A DNA stretch of 64,000 bases from NCBI RefSeq assembly GCF_013141865.1, contig NZ_RCST01000001.1, positions 1,426,001 through 1,490,000 on the forward strand, read 5' to 3'. The first letter of the stretch is position 1. Each line of letters begins with the position of its first letter. The notes under the pieces are model-generated. The model was not told the DNA's origin, searched no databases, and saw nothing but the letters and a program-made list of their open reading frames with translations. This stretch comes from Methylomonas sp. ZR1. GTDB taxonomy: Bacteria > Pseudomonadota > Gammaproteobacteria > Methylococcales > Methylomonadaceae. Positions 33,544 through 42,423 of this stretch are shown in pieces. The translations under genes and the position numbers were made by a program.

Positions 33544-34005
33544 TTATTCGCGAACCCGAATCAAATCGTGGCAGCTTTTGCAGGTAGCGCCGACTTTGCC
33601 GAATTGGGCTTTAACTTCTGCGGCATCGCCATTGGCCGCCACTTTTTGCAACTCGTTGGCTTCCTTAATGAACGTCGCTTCAATTTCTTTCACCTCGTCC
33701 TGCTTTTCGAAAAATTCAGGTTTCAGACGAGTCGCTTTCCAGCCGGTGCCTTTATCGGTGCCCGGGCCGTAAAGGCTGAGCAGGCCGGAATTAGCGACCG
33801 CGGCAACGGCATTCGCGGCCGCGATCACCTGATCCTTGTTAAAGGTTTCCGGATGATCGGCTGCCTGCGCTTTGATTTTCGCGGTATTCCAGCCCAAAAA
33901 CGAGTAGGCGGATTGGCGGAAGCGGATCTGGTCTTCCACTTCGCCGGCCACGGCCGCCGTCGTGGCAGCGCCCAGCGCCAGTGCGACTATCAGTTTCAAT
34001 TTCAT
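33544..34005 (-). CDS. Cytochrome c' (class II c-type cytochrome)
   Basis: A 153-residue periplasmic haem protein with a clear signal peptide (cleavage after VAG, about residue 20). The haem attachment site CKSCH lies near the C terminus, the class II arrangement, and the N-terminal helix keeps IRFRQSAYSFLGWN with the haem-face Arg. Cytochromes c' bind NO and CO at a five-coordinate haem and probably protect against NO or accept electrons. It is the last gene of a leftward operon with a cytochrome b and a dienelactone hydrolase-like protein, 35 bp downstream of the cytochrome b gene. Confidence 0.9.
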   Translation of the reverse strand: MKLKLIVALALGAATTAAVAGEVEDQIRFRQSAYSFLGWNTAKIKAQAADHPETFNKDQVIAAANAVAAVANSGLLSLYGPGTDKGTGWKATRLKPEFFEKQDEVKEIEATFIKEANELQKVAANGDAAEVKAQFGKVGATCKSCHDLIRVRE

Positions 34006-34040
34006 GGGTTAACTCCTTGTGGTTGTAGAAAATGTAACGT

Positions 34041-34751
34041 TTAAGTTTTTGGATGGGCCGTAGCCGTTTGGAAGCTGGCCAACGGCGTCAGATAATTCAC
34101 AAAGCCGCCGCTCCAAACGCCCCAGACCACCGTCACCGCGATCAACAAAGTGATGACGAAACGGAACGGACCAACCGGCTTGATCGGGGAGGGCGCCAGT
34201 GATCTGGGCAATTGCTTTTTGCCGGTCAGCATCGCGCCGACCAGATTGGTTTTTTTCAGGCGTTGATATAGGATAATCGCGCTGACATGCACGGCTACTA
34301 AGCCCAGCAGGATATTCACCGCGTAAATATGCCAGCCGCTCAGTTTGTCGCTGAACTCTTTATCGATGCTATGAAACAGCGGGCCTTCAAAGGCAATATC
34401 GTCGTTAGCAAACAAGCCGGTGAAGGCCAGAAAGCTCAATACCGCCAGCAAAGCAATAATCGCTATCGCACCGGCCGGATTGTGGCCGACGCCTTGCCAT
34501 TCGCCTTTGACGTAGTCCACCAGTCTGGAAAAGGTCGGAAAGAAACTGGCGAACCTGGCATGCGTGGTGCCAATAAATCCCCAGATCAATCTGAATACCA
34601 ACAAGCCCAGAATCAAACTGCCGAAGCGGGCATGCCAGTCGGTCAGATTGCCGCCCAGTTTGCCCGTGGCGTAAGCGCCGACCACAGCTATGACCAACAA
34701 CCAATGAAACAGGCGTAATGGCCAATCCCAAATATGCACTTCCACTTTCAT
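34041..34751 (-). CDS. Cytochrome b561-type membrane protein
   Basis: A 236-residue membrane protein with four main helices plus a C-terminal one. Haem-ligand histidines fit at WPLRLFHWLLV, NLTDWHARFG, GWHIYAV and VAVHVSAI. The layout is that of bacterial b561 or hydrogenase-type b cytochromes that move electrons from quinol to periplasmic partners. The gene for a soluble cytochrome c' follows directly and could encode the electron acceptor. The start at 34751 has AGGATTTCAATG-like spacing; the preceding stop is 18 bp away. Confidence 0.88.
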   Translation of the reverse strand: MKVEVHIWDWPLRLFHWLLVIAVVGAYATGKLGGNLTDWHARFGSLILGLLVFRLIWGFIGTTHARFASFFPTFSRLVDYVKGEWQGVGHNPAGAIAIIALLAVLSFLAFTGLFANDDIAFEGPLFHSIDKEFSDKLSGWHIYAVNILLGLVAVHVSAIILYQRLKKTNLVGAMLTGKKQLPRSLAPSPIKPVGPFRFVITLLIAVTVVWGVWSGGFVNYLTPLASFQTATAHPKT

Positions 34752-34769
34752 TGAAATCCTCCCGATGAT

Positions 34770-35663
34770 TTAACTTTCGCGTAGATAAGCGTTGAAGAAA
34801 CTGATGGTTCTGTCCCAGGCCAGCTTGGCGGTGGCGGTGTCGTAGCGTGGGGTGGTGTCGTTGTTAAAGCCGTGCTGCACGCCCGGATAGGTGTGGGCTT
34901 CGTAATTGACGCCGGCTTTTTGCAAGGCCGCTTCATAGGCCGGCCAGCCGGCATTGATGCGGTCGTCGACGCCGGCGTAATGGATCAGTAACGGCGCCTT
35001 GATTTTTGCGGCCTGATCGGCGGCGGGTTGCGCGCCGTAGAACGGTACGCCGGCCCCCAGATCCGGCAGCCGGGTAGCCAGGAAGTTGACGATGCCGCCG
35101 CCGTAGCAAAAGCCTACCGCGCCCAATTTGCCGTTACTTTGCGGCAGTTTTTTAATGGCTTGCGCAGCCGCCAAAAAGTCGGCCTGGGTTTTGTCTTTAT
35201 CCAGTTTTTGGAACAATTCGCGGGCTTTGTCTTCGTCACCGGGATAACCACCCAAGGTAAACAGCGCGTCCGGGGCAAAGGCAATGAAATTATCCAGCGC
35301 CAGGCGCCGGGCGATGTCTTGGATATGCGGATTCAAACCCCGGTTTTCGTGGATAACCAACACCACGGGCAGTTTGCCGGCGGCTTTGGCCGGTTGCACC
35401 AAGTAGCCGCGAATCTTGCCGTTACCGTGTGGGGAGGGATATTCCACATACGTGGCTTTAATGTGCGGATCGTCGTCGGCGACTTGCTTCGCTTCGGCAA
35501 AACGCGGATTCAGCGCTTCCAGCAACGCTTCGGCGGTCAGGCCGAGCAGAGCGTACTTAGGTACCGACGATAAAAAATCCCGCCGGGAAATATCGCCATG
35601 CACGTATTTATCGAAAGCTTGTAAGGCTTCCGGATGAAAATCTTGAGCGGTTTTGCGCGCCAT
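34770..35663 (-). CDS. Dienelactone hydrolase family protein with Tat-like signal
   Basis: A 297-residue protein. An N-terminal SRRDFLSS motif followed by a hydrophobic stretch suggests twin-arginine export. The alpha/beta hydrolase part has the nucleophile Cys in GFCYGGG, the acid in YAGVDDRINAGW and the His in GVQHGFNN, the Cys-Asp-His triad of dienelactone hydrolases. The family hydrolyses cyclic enol-lactones. As first gene of the cytochrome b/cytochrome c' operon it may act in the periplasm, but the link between lactone hydrolysis and electron transfer is unclear. Confidence 0.9.
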   Translation of the reverse strand: MARKTAQDFHPEALQAFDKYVHGDISRRDFLSSVPKYALLGLTAEALLEALNPRFAEAKQVADDDPHIKATYVEYPSPHGNGKIRGYLVQPAKAAGKLPVVLVIHENRGLNPHIQDIARRLALDNFIAFAPDALFTLGGYPGDEDKARELFQKLDKDKTQADFLAAAQAIKKLPQSNGKLGAVGFCYGGGIVNFLATRLPDLGAGVPFYGAQPAADQAAKIKAPLLIHYAGVDDRINAGWPAYEAALQKAGVNYEAHTYPGVQHGFNNDTTPRYDTATAKLAWDRTISFFNAYLRES

Positions 35664-35821
35664 CCTACAGTTCTCCTAAAAGTTTGTGCCTAAACGCAAG
35701 GAAACCCTGGACGCAGCGGCTGCATCCTTGGTTTTGGCGTGGTTCGGATTGTGCTTGTGCCACGGCGTTTGCCGCCGTGATTAATCAGCCGGGCAAACTT
35801 GTTACCCGGCCAGTTCATGAT

Positions 35822-36232
35822 TTATTGCGGAACCGTCAGAACCGACAGCTTGGTGACGCCGGCTCGTTCGATGGATGACATCACCTTGGCGACGATGCCG
35901 TATTGCACCGCGTCGTCCGCGTTCAGATTTAACGCAAACTCCGGATTGGCAGCCAGGCGGTTTCTCAGTTCGCCTTCGATGATTTCCAATGGAAACTCCT
36001 GTTTATCGATGTAGATTTTGCCTTGCGCATCGACGCTTAAGTAAGACGCCTGTTTGTCATCCGGCGGCGCGGTTTCCGCGGTTTTCGGCAGGTTAACGTG
36101 TACCGCCTGGGTCAATAAGGGCGCTGTGACGATAAACACCACCAGCAGCACCAACATCACATCCACTAAGGGGGTGACGTTGATTTCACCCATGACGTCA
36201 TCGCCGCCGTCTTCTTTCGTATTAAATGCCAT
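35822..36232 (-). CDS. exbD: ExbD/TolR-family biopolymer transport protein
   Basis: A 136-residue protein with a single N-terminal membrane helix (about residues 18-38). The conserved Asp of the proton channel lies in INVTPLVDVMLVLLVVFIV. The remainder is the periplasmic domain. With ExbB and TonB it uses the proton gradient to energise outer-membrane receptors. Its start overlaps the ExbB stop by one base, and it is last in the tonB-exbB-exbD operon. 189 bp of empty sequence follow before the DLH gene upstream. Confidence 0.93.
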   Translation of the reverse strand: MAFNTKEDGGDDVMGEINVTPLVDVMLVLLVVFIVTAPLLTQAVHVNLPKTAETAPPDDKQASYLSVDAQGKIYIDKQEFPLEIIEGELRNRLAANPEFALNLNADDAVQYGIVAKVMSSIERAGVTKLSVLTVPQ

Positions 36233-36999
36233 TATGCGTGCGCCTCTTTCGCGATTAAGTCTTCATGGGTATCTTTGATATTGGATTTTTTGCCGCCGCT
36301 GACATCGGTCAAACGTGCGGACGCTGCCGGTTTGCTGCCGGTGCGTTCGATGATGAAAGAGCTTTTCAGGGCCAAGTGCACAAAGTCGATGGCAAAATCG
36401 TCCAGGAAGGCCCAAACCACTTTATTGCGGCGGATGAAAAAGTTGTAACCCACAACCGCTGGTACCGCGACCGCGATACCGACTGCCGTGGCGATCAATG
36501 CTTCACCAATAGGACCCGCAACGACTTCCAAACTGGCCGAGCCGGTTTTGCTGATATTGGTCAACGCGCCCATGATGCCCCACACCGTACCGAACAGACC
36601 GACGAATGGGGAAATACTGCCGATGGTGGCCAGCACCGCCAGGCCGCTTTCCAGCGAGCCGCGCTCTTTTTGCATTTGCTGACGCAAGCGTCTGTCCAGC
36701 AACTCCTGCCTATCCCAAGTGTGTTCCAGGTCGTGCGTAGAGGCGCCGCCGTCGGTTTCGATCAGTGTGGAGAAACCGATGCCGGCGACTCTGGCGGCCG
36801 GACCATCCTGATTTTCCAAATGTGCGGCAGCCTGGATATTGGGCGCGCTCCAAAACTCCTTGTTGTAACGGCGGTTGTGATAGGAAATGCGGATGTGTTG
36901 CACGCCTTTTATCAGGATTAAACCCCAGGTAACTACCGAGGCGGCAATTAATGTGTTCAGAGTGCCATCGACGATGACATTGGTTGCGATATCAGACAT
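36232..36999 (-). CDS. exbB: ExbB/TolQ-family proton-channel protein
   Basis: A 255-residue protein with three membrane helices, at about 10-30, 125-150 and 165-190. The MotA/TolQ/ExbB core reads ATIGSISPFVGLFGTVWGIM and IGEALIATAVGIAVAVPAV. It forms the pentameric channel around ExbD. The C-terminal cytoplasmic tail is longer than in E. coli and rich in Lys and Ser. It lies 17 bp after tonB. Confidence 0.92.
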   Translation of the reverse strand: MSDIATNVIVDGTLNTLIAASVVTWGLILIKGVQHIRISYHNRRYNKEFWSAPNIQAAAHLENQDGPAARVAGIGFSTLIETDGGASTHDLEHTWDRQELLDRRLRQQMQKERGSLESGLAVLATIGSISPFVGLFGTVWGIMGALTNISKTGSASLEVVAGPIGEALIATAVGIAVAVPAVVGYNFFIRRNKVVWAFLDDFAIDFVHLALKSSFIIERTGSKPAASARLTDVSGGKKSNIKDTHEDLIAKEAHA

Positions 37000-37016
37000 T
37001 TTTGATCCTCAAAAAA

Positions 37017-37826
37017 TTACAATTTAAAAGTGAATGGAACCGTGGTGTAGCGGGCAATCGCCGTATCGCCGCGTTTGGCCGGCACGAAAGACCACTTGAG
37101 AACGGCTTTGACGGCAGCATCGTCCAGGACTTTCTGGCCGCTTGATTTGCTGACGGTAACGCTATCGGTGGTGCCGTCCGGCAGCACGTGTACTTTCATC
37201 ACCACTTTGCCTTCCCAGCCGCGTTCTTGCGCAACTTCCGGGTATTCCGGCAGTGGGTTGTGCAGGTAAGCCGCGTCGGCTACCGGCTCGGTGATTTTTT
37301 CTTCAACCACCGGCGCGGGAGGCGCTGGCGGAGCCGGTGGGGCGTTTTCTACCACCGGCCCTTCAACAGGCGCCGGCGCCGGCGCTTCCTCAACGACTTT
37401 GGGCACGGGTTGGATTTTTGGCGGCTTTAGCGGTACGACCTTGGGTTTGGGTGGTTGCGGTTTAACTTTTGGCGGCGGTGGCGGCACCGGTTTGGGTTGC
37501 GGCCTGGTCAAAGTGATTTGTACTTTGGTTTCGGGCTTGATCGGCTCCACAATTTCTTGTTCAAACGCCGCGCCGCTGAAGTGATCGACTACCGTGTTGT
37601 GGATAAAGATTGTTAGTGCGCCGATTAATAGAAAATCGACCCATTTGTGATCGCGGGTTTCGGTGACGTATTTAAAGTCTCCCAAGGCCACCGCAACCCG
37701 TGAATGCGTCAAACCTTCCGGCAACGGAGTGACAGGCGATTTTAATGAAACCACCTCTGTCGCGTCCCAATCCGCGGGGGCTCCCGCCGGTACCAGTTTA
37801 TTAAAAGTTGCTAAAGGACTACTCAT
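37017..37826 (-). CDS. tonB: TonB energy-transducing protein
   Basis: A 269-residue TonB. A single membrane helix near residues 65-83 follows an unusually long 60-residue cytoplasmic N terminus (most TonBs start within 15 residues of the helix). A Pro/Lys/Val-rich spacer (about 100-185) spans the periplasm, and the C-terminal domain reads YPEVAQERGWEGKVVMKVHV with the typical ending. A start at 37841 adds five residues; 37826 has a better Shine-Dalgarno (GGGGAA). It is first in the operon with exbB and exbD. Confidence 0.9.
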   Translation of the reverse strand: MSSPLATFNKLVPAGAPADWDATEVVSLKSPVTPLPEGLTHSRVAVALGDFKYVTETRDHKWVDFLLIGALTIFIHNTVVDHFSGAAFEQEIVEPIKPETKVQITLTRPQPKPVPPPPPKVKPQPPKPKVVPLKPPKIQPVPKVVEEAPAPAPVEGPVVENAPPAPPAPPAPVVEEKITEPVADAAYLHNPLPEYPEVAQERGWEGKVVMKVHVLPDGTTDSVTVSKSSGQKVLDDAAVKAVLKWSFVPAKRGDTAIARYTTVPFTFKL

Positions 37827-37841
37827 GCCAATGTTCCCCAT

Positions 37842-38435
37842 TTCTTAAATATAAAGGCCATATTCCCCGTTGTGCCGCGTAAAGTAAGCGATTGTTTAGA
37901 ATGGTGAATAGGCTTTGATCGCTGCTATTGATTTCTAATAGAGCACGAGCTGTGCCAGATTGTCGGATGGCGTCGCTATATCTGGCTTGGATGGCGAGTT
38001 AGAGAGCTAAGTGGTTTATTTATCGATTGTTTTTCAGGGAAAACGCCGGGCGATGCGCGAGCGGATAGCTAGGAATTTCAGCGGATATTCAATCCCGTAT
38101 TGCTTGCTGAGCACCAATTTTCCGGAGCTTGTGTTTAAAGGGTGTTTACAGGGCAACAGTTGTTAAGTGCAAGAGATGTCTTAGCCGCAAACGACAACAT
38201 GCGCTGAGTGTGGGATGGGCCTAAGTAAGCCGGCGAGGCCACGCTGCTGTCGGCTTGGGTCGCCAATGCCGACAGCTACAGAAAACCTTTGGGTTTGGTC
38301 GGAGCTTTTGTCCGCCAGCAATTCCAATACCTGCCGCAAGCTTTGTTAGGCGGTTTGGGATTGCAATTGTTGCCGTTCCGCAAAAGGCATAAAGGCTAAC
38401 GGTATGTAAGGGCGGGGTTAATAGTTTGCTGGCAA
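37842..38435. other. Intergenic region with one coding-like open stretch
   Basis: No complete gene is supported in these 594 bp. The rightward frame 38229-38398 is open for 56 codons and ends with YLPQALLGGLGLQLLPFRKR before the stop, which looks protein-like, but it has no start and no family match. It may be the 3' end of a deleted gene. The first 150 bp hold the tonB upstream region. Confidence 0.4.
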
Positions 38436-39812
38436 CTACAAGTTTATGCCGTGTTGACTTAGCCATGGCTTTAGAAAGCTCCATAACAGCCCGGCCGTAC
38501 CGCTACCGACAATAACCGGAATAACCCCGGCTTTGTAACGAAACAAAGCCAGTATGGCGGCCAGTCCGATTACTAGAGCGACCTTGTCCGCCACGCCTTC
38601 AAGTCCTTGGGGCCAGAAGACGTGATAGGCAAAGAATACAGCCAGATTCAGAATGACACCTACCACGGCGGCGGTAACGCCGGTCAATGGTGCGGTGAAT
38701 TTCAAATTGTTGTGAGTTGATTCCACGAGCGGTCCGCCGGCCAAAATGAACAGAAAGCTGGGCAGGAAGGTGAAGTAAGTCACCACGGTAGCGGCTAGTG
38801 CGCCCGCTAAAAATAAATGCTCGCCGCCGAATAGTGTCTGGTTCCAGCCGGCGACGAAGCCGACGAAGGTGACCACCATGATCAGCGGACCGGGCGTGGT
38901 TTCGCCCAAGGCCAGACCGTCAATCATTTGCGTTGGTGTCAGCCAGTGGTAATGTTCCACCGCGCCTTGGTACACATAAGGCAGCACCGCATAGGCCCCA
39001 CCGAACGTGAGCAGGGCCGCTTTGGTAAAAAACCAACCCATCTGCGTTAATGCGCCGTCCCAGCCGTACTGAGTGCAAAGCCAACCGAGCGCACCGCCCC
39101 ATAATCCCAAAGCGATAAAGGCCAGCCTGACCAGCTTACCGGTATTGAAGCGGGCGTGCTCGGGTGGGGGCGTGTTGTCGTCTATCAATGCCGGGCCGAA
39201 ATGTGGGTTAGATTTGCCGTGACCGCCGCCTAAATTAAAATATTGGGGGGCCCATTTACCGCCGAGCGCACCAAGCAACCCGGCGACGAACACGATTAGC
39301 GGAAACGGTATTCGCAACGCAAAAATAGCCAGAAACGCTAGGGCGGCGATTGCCCATAACCAAGCGTTTTTCAAGGTCCGGGAGCCAATTCGATACGCGG
39401 CAAACAGCACAATCGCGGTCACGGCGGGCTTTATGCCATACAGTACCCCGGCCACGGCTGATAAATGCCCGTAAGCCATATAAACCCAACCCAAACCGAT
39501 TAGAATCAACAGGGATGGCAATACAAACAAGCCGCCGGCCATGATGCCGCCCCAGCTGCGATGCATCAGCCAGCCGATATAGGTTGCTAATTGTTGGGCT
39601 TCCGGGCCGGGCAGCAGCATGCAGTAATTTAAGGCATGCAGGTAACGGCGCTCGGAGATCCAGCGCTTATTTTCTACCAGATCCTGATGCATGATGGCGA
39701 TCTGTCCGGCGGGACCGCCGAAGCTGATAAAGCCCAGTTTCAGCCAATACCCAAAAGCCTGTTTCAAACTCACGGGCGGCGGTGGATTTCTGGATGCCTG
39801 ATTGTTGTTCAT
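38436..39812 (-). CDS. chrA: Chromate transporter ChrA (long, two-domain form)
   Basis: A 458-residue CHR-family membrane protein with two homologous halves of about six helices each. The N half keeps KLGFISFGGPAGQIAIMH and LPGPEAQQLATYIGW, and the C half repeats the pattern as FFTKAALLTFGGAYAVLPYV and LGETTPGPLIMVVTFVGF. The family exports chromate, and some members move sulfate. No chrB regulator is adjacent. Confidence 0.93.
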   Translation of the reverse strand: MNNNQASRNPPPPVSLKQAFGYWLKLGFISFGGPAGQIAIMHQDLVENKRWISERRYLHALNYCMLLPGPEAQQLATYIGWLMHRSWGGIMAGGLFVLPSLLILIGLGWVYMAYGHLSAVAGVLYGIKPAVTAIVLFAAYRIGSRTLKNAWLWAIAALAFLAIFALRIPFPLIVFVAGLLGALGGKWAPQYFNLGGGHGKSNPHFGPALIDDNTPPPEHARFNTGKLVRLAFIALGLWGGALGWLCTQYGWDGALTQMGWFFTKAALLTFGGAYAVLPYVYQGAVEHYHWLTPTQMIDGLALGETTPGPLIMVVTFVGFVAGWNQTLFGGEHLFLAGALAATVVTYFTFLPSFLFILAGGPLVESTHNNLKFTAPLTGVTAAVVGVILNLAVFFAYHVFWPQGLEGVADKVALVIGLAAILALFRYKAGVIPVIVGSGTAGLLWSFLKPWLSQHGINL

Positions 39813-40279
39813 CTGTTTGTTCCTGAGAGGGCCTTACAAAAAGTGTCGAAAATCTTTCCCGGTTTTGATCTGCGAAGCAAACGCGGCTTGCCATGACTTT
39901 GCCTGGTTTGGTGCGTGTCTTTGTTGTTTGGCATCAATTATGCTCGAAAATTTATGAGATTTATTCGTCAACTAATTGACTATCATAAGAAAAATTTTGC
40001 AACTAAGCGTTTTAAAATTCGCCACGCAACGGGTATCGGACTATTATTAGTCCTGTTTCCAGGATTGCATTTGCGGCCTGGTTCGCAGTACGGAATTAAA
40101 AATGTGTTAAGCGATCAATGCTTAGATAGGAACGCATTTGCCATAGCGGATTGTTAATCGTCAGGGTAATTTTGGCCGCTACCGGCAGATAGCTTAGACC
40201 GAGCGGGTTGGACAAGCGTCTTTAAAAGGAGGATTTGTTCGCCGAGCTCATAATGCCAACTTTGGAACAGGAGGAAATC
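39813..40279. other. Intergenic region without a supported gene
   Basis: These 467 bp separate chrA from a small secreted protein. Part of it is AT-rich (39940-40010) and holds likely promoter sequence for either side. An 80-codon rightward open frame (39915-40157) has no recognisable protein features. Nothing else is seen. Confidence 0.5.
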
Positions 40280-40639
40280 ATGAAAGCCCATGATTTTTCG
40301 TTTCTGAAGCAGTCCAAACCCATTTCCGCCGTCATTGGCGGCTGGCTGGTTATTTGTGCGCTAAATGTCCTCGCAGATGCGCCGCCGGTAAGTTTTGAAA
40401 CGCCTTCCGCGTTAATTCTGACTCCTTCGGATCAAGCACTGACAGCCGATGCCACTGATAGCTCGAATCTTTTGTTGAGTAATGCCGGGCGCAGCACGGC
40501 AAACATTAATCCGACTGAAAAACGCAAAAGCCGACCAGTAAACTTGGGTTGCGGTGTCGATGTAAACCAATTCGCCAGTGAAGACAATTCCCTGTCCAGT
40601 CGATTGGTTGGGGCATGCGATTTGAAGTTTCGTTACTGA
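40280..40639 (+). CDS. Small secreted protein of unknown function
   Basis: A 119-residue protein starting at ATG 40280, which has a strong AGGAGG six to eleven bases upstream. A hydrophobic stretch (about 16-33) ending in VLADA looks like a signal peptide. The mature part is Ser/Thr/Asn-rich with two Cys near the end (LGCGVD and GACDLKF) that could form a disulphide. No family is recognised. Its nearest neighbour on the right is convergent. Confidence 0.65.
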   Translation: MKAHDFSFLKQSKPISAVIGGWLVICALNVLADAPPVSFETPSALILTPSDQALTADATDSSNLLLSNAGRSTANINPTEKRKSRPVNLGCGVDVNQFASEDNSLSSRLVGACDLKFRY

Positions 40640-40685
40640 AATCAGGTATCTGTTGGTCGGACAAGATTCAAGTCTGGAAATGCGC

Positions 40686-41285
40686 TTAGCCGACCAAATG
40701 TTGGATTTGCTGACTGGTAATCGCGACGGTATTTAATTTGCGGATTTGCGGTTCGATGCCGTCGAAATTGCCACGAAATTCCATCAGACGCAGTTCGGCT
40801 TCAATATCAGCTACTTCCAGCAGGTTTTTCAGAAGCCTATCCTGCATTTCTCGCAAGCCGCGCTGCCGGCCGAAATAACCCTCCAGGCACTCGCCCACCA
40901 GCATGAATGCTGCCGCAAACACCGTCAATACTGCAAAAGCCAATACCAATTTTGGCACACCCTGGGTTAATGCCGCTATCAATGCGCCCGCCGACAGGGT
41001 GGCGATGGTGCTGCCGATCAAACGCAAGCGCACCGAGCCTCGCAAACGTGTGCTCAGCAAATTATAAATACTCAAACACTCCTGTCTGACCAGGCCTTTG
41101 GTGCTCATGGCTAAATCGACCAGTAACTGGGATTGCGACGAATTGTCTTGCCCGATTAATTTTCCGGGCCTGAGGGTTTCGGTGTAACCGGGATGCTTCG
41201 CGCAAATTTGATCCAGCAATTCCGGTCTTAACCTGCTGAGCAGATTGACCAGAGCCTGAATATCAAGAGCGATTGAGTCAAGCAT
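40686..41285 (-). CDS. Uncharacterised membrane protein
   Basis: A 199-residue protein. Two hydrophobic helices (about 103-122 and 126-148, ALIAALTQGVPKLVLAFAVL) separate a cytoplasmic-looking N part with a helical repeat of Leu from a charged C-terminal helix (REMQDRLLKNLLEVADIEAE). No family is recognised. The start at 41285 is preceded by GGTGGAG; a longer frame starting at 41402 is open but lacks a ribosome-binding site. Confidence 0.6.
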   Translation of the reverse strand: MLDSIALDIQALVNLLSRLRPELLDQICAKHPGYTETLRPGKLIGQDNSSQSQLLVDLAMSTKGLVRQECLSIYNLLSTRLRGSVRLRLIGSTIATLSAGALIAALTQGVPKLVLAFAVLTVFAAAFMLVGECLEGYFGRQRGLREMQDRLLKNLLEVADIEAELRLMEFRGNFDGIEPQIRKLNTVAITSQQIQHLVG

Positions 41286-41562
41286 GCATATCTCCACCGG
41301 GGCGTGTAAATGGACAACGGCCAATAATAACCGGGCTTTGGCTATTGCGGGCACTGATTTTTCGGCATTGCGCAAGTTTAGGAGAATTGGCGCAAAAACC
41401 AAGGAGGTAAGCGTTGTTAAAGCAACTGGCCTTGATGATGTACGTTTAGAACGCTGAAATGCCTTAATTGATCGGCGTTCTGTTGGAGCGAATTACGATA
41501 TTATCCAGATACGCCAGGCCTCGTGCTGCCTGGCGTACTGCTTAGAGATGGGTTGTGAGTGC

Positions 41563-42423
41563 CTAGCGGCAATCGAACTGCTTAGGCCAATCCCGATAAT
41601 TGAACACCTGACCTTCTTGGCGCACAGTATCCACTGCCGCTAAATCCAGGTCGGCATACACCCATTGCGCCTGGTTGTATTCACCAATCGCCAAAATCCC
41701 GTTGTTCGGAAAACCACGATCCACCGGCGTGTAAATCGCCGCCGCGCCGCAGTTGACGTCCACCGCTTCCGACCAATCGGCGTTACCGACCAAGGAGGCT
41801 TGTACGACATAGCATTGATTTTCCAAGGCGCGGGCTTGGCAGCCGATGCGCACTCGATAATAACCGGCTTCGGTGTCGGTACAACTGGGGACCAAAATTA
41901 AGGTTGCGCCGCGTTCCGCTTGTTGGCGGGCGTAATGCGGAAATTCGCTGTCGTAGCAGATATTGATAGCGACTTTACCGAATACGGTATCAAATAACTT
42001 GATGTCCAAGCCACGGGAAATATGCCATTGCTCGTTTTCAAAGCGAGTCATGGTCAGCTTTTCTTGATAATCCACGTCGCCTTGCGGGGTAAAGAAATAG
42101 GCGTGATTGCGAAATTCGCCGTTGGCGTGTTTGACCGGGTAAGTCCCTGCTTGAATGTAGACTCGGTATTCGGCGGCCAGCGCTTTAAATAGGTCCAGAT
42201 AGCCGGGCAATAAGGTTTGCAAAGCATCCAGTTGGCCGTTCAATGAAGAATAAACTTCCTTCGGAAACAACGATGCCAATTCCATGCAGGCATATTCCGG
42301 GAACAGCAGAATCTCGGCTTTGTTCTCGGCGGCTTCTTTGACCCAACGGCGGGCCTTTGTTTCGAAGTTTTCCCAGGTTTCCAGGAAGCTGATGTCGTAT
42401 TGGGCGCTGGCAATTTTAGGCAC
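41563..42423 (-). CDS. Carbon-nitrogen hydrolase (nitrilase superfamily)
   Basis: A 286-residue enzyme with the Glu-Lys-Cys triad of the superfamily: Glu in LLFPEYACMEL, Lys in YQEKLTMTRFE and Cys in AINICYDSEFP. The superfamily hydrolyses nitriles, aliphatic amides or carbamoyl groups; the branch resembles amidohydrolases found next to acetyltransferases. It overlaps the GNAT gene by eight bases, so the two are translationally coupled. In fused homologues the acetyltransferase and hydrolase form one chain, supporting a joint reaction. Confidence 0.9.
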   Translation of the reverse strand: MPKIASAQYDISFLETWENFETKARRWVKEAAENKAEILLFPEYACMELASLFPKEVYSSLNGQLDALQTLLPGYLDLFKALAAEYRVYIQAGTYPVKHANGEFRNHAYFFTPQGDVDYQEKLTMTRFENEQWHISRGLDIKLFDTVFGKVAINICYDSEFPHYARQQAERGATLILVPSCTDTEAGYYRVRIGCQARALENQCYVVQASLVGNADWSEAVDVNCGAAAIYTPVDRGFPNNGILAIGEYNQAQWVYADLDLAAVDTVRQEGQVFNYRDWPKQFDCR

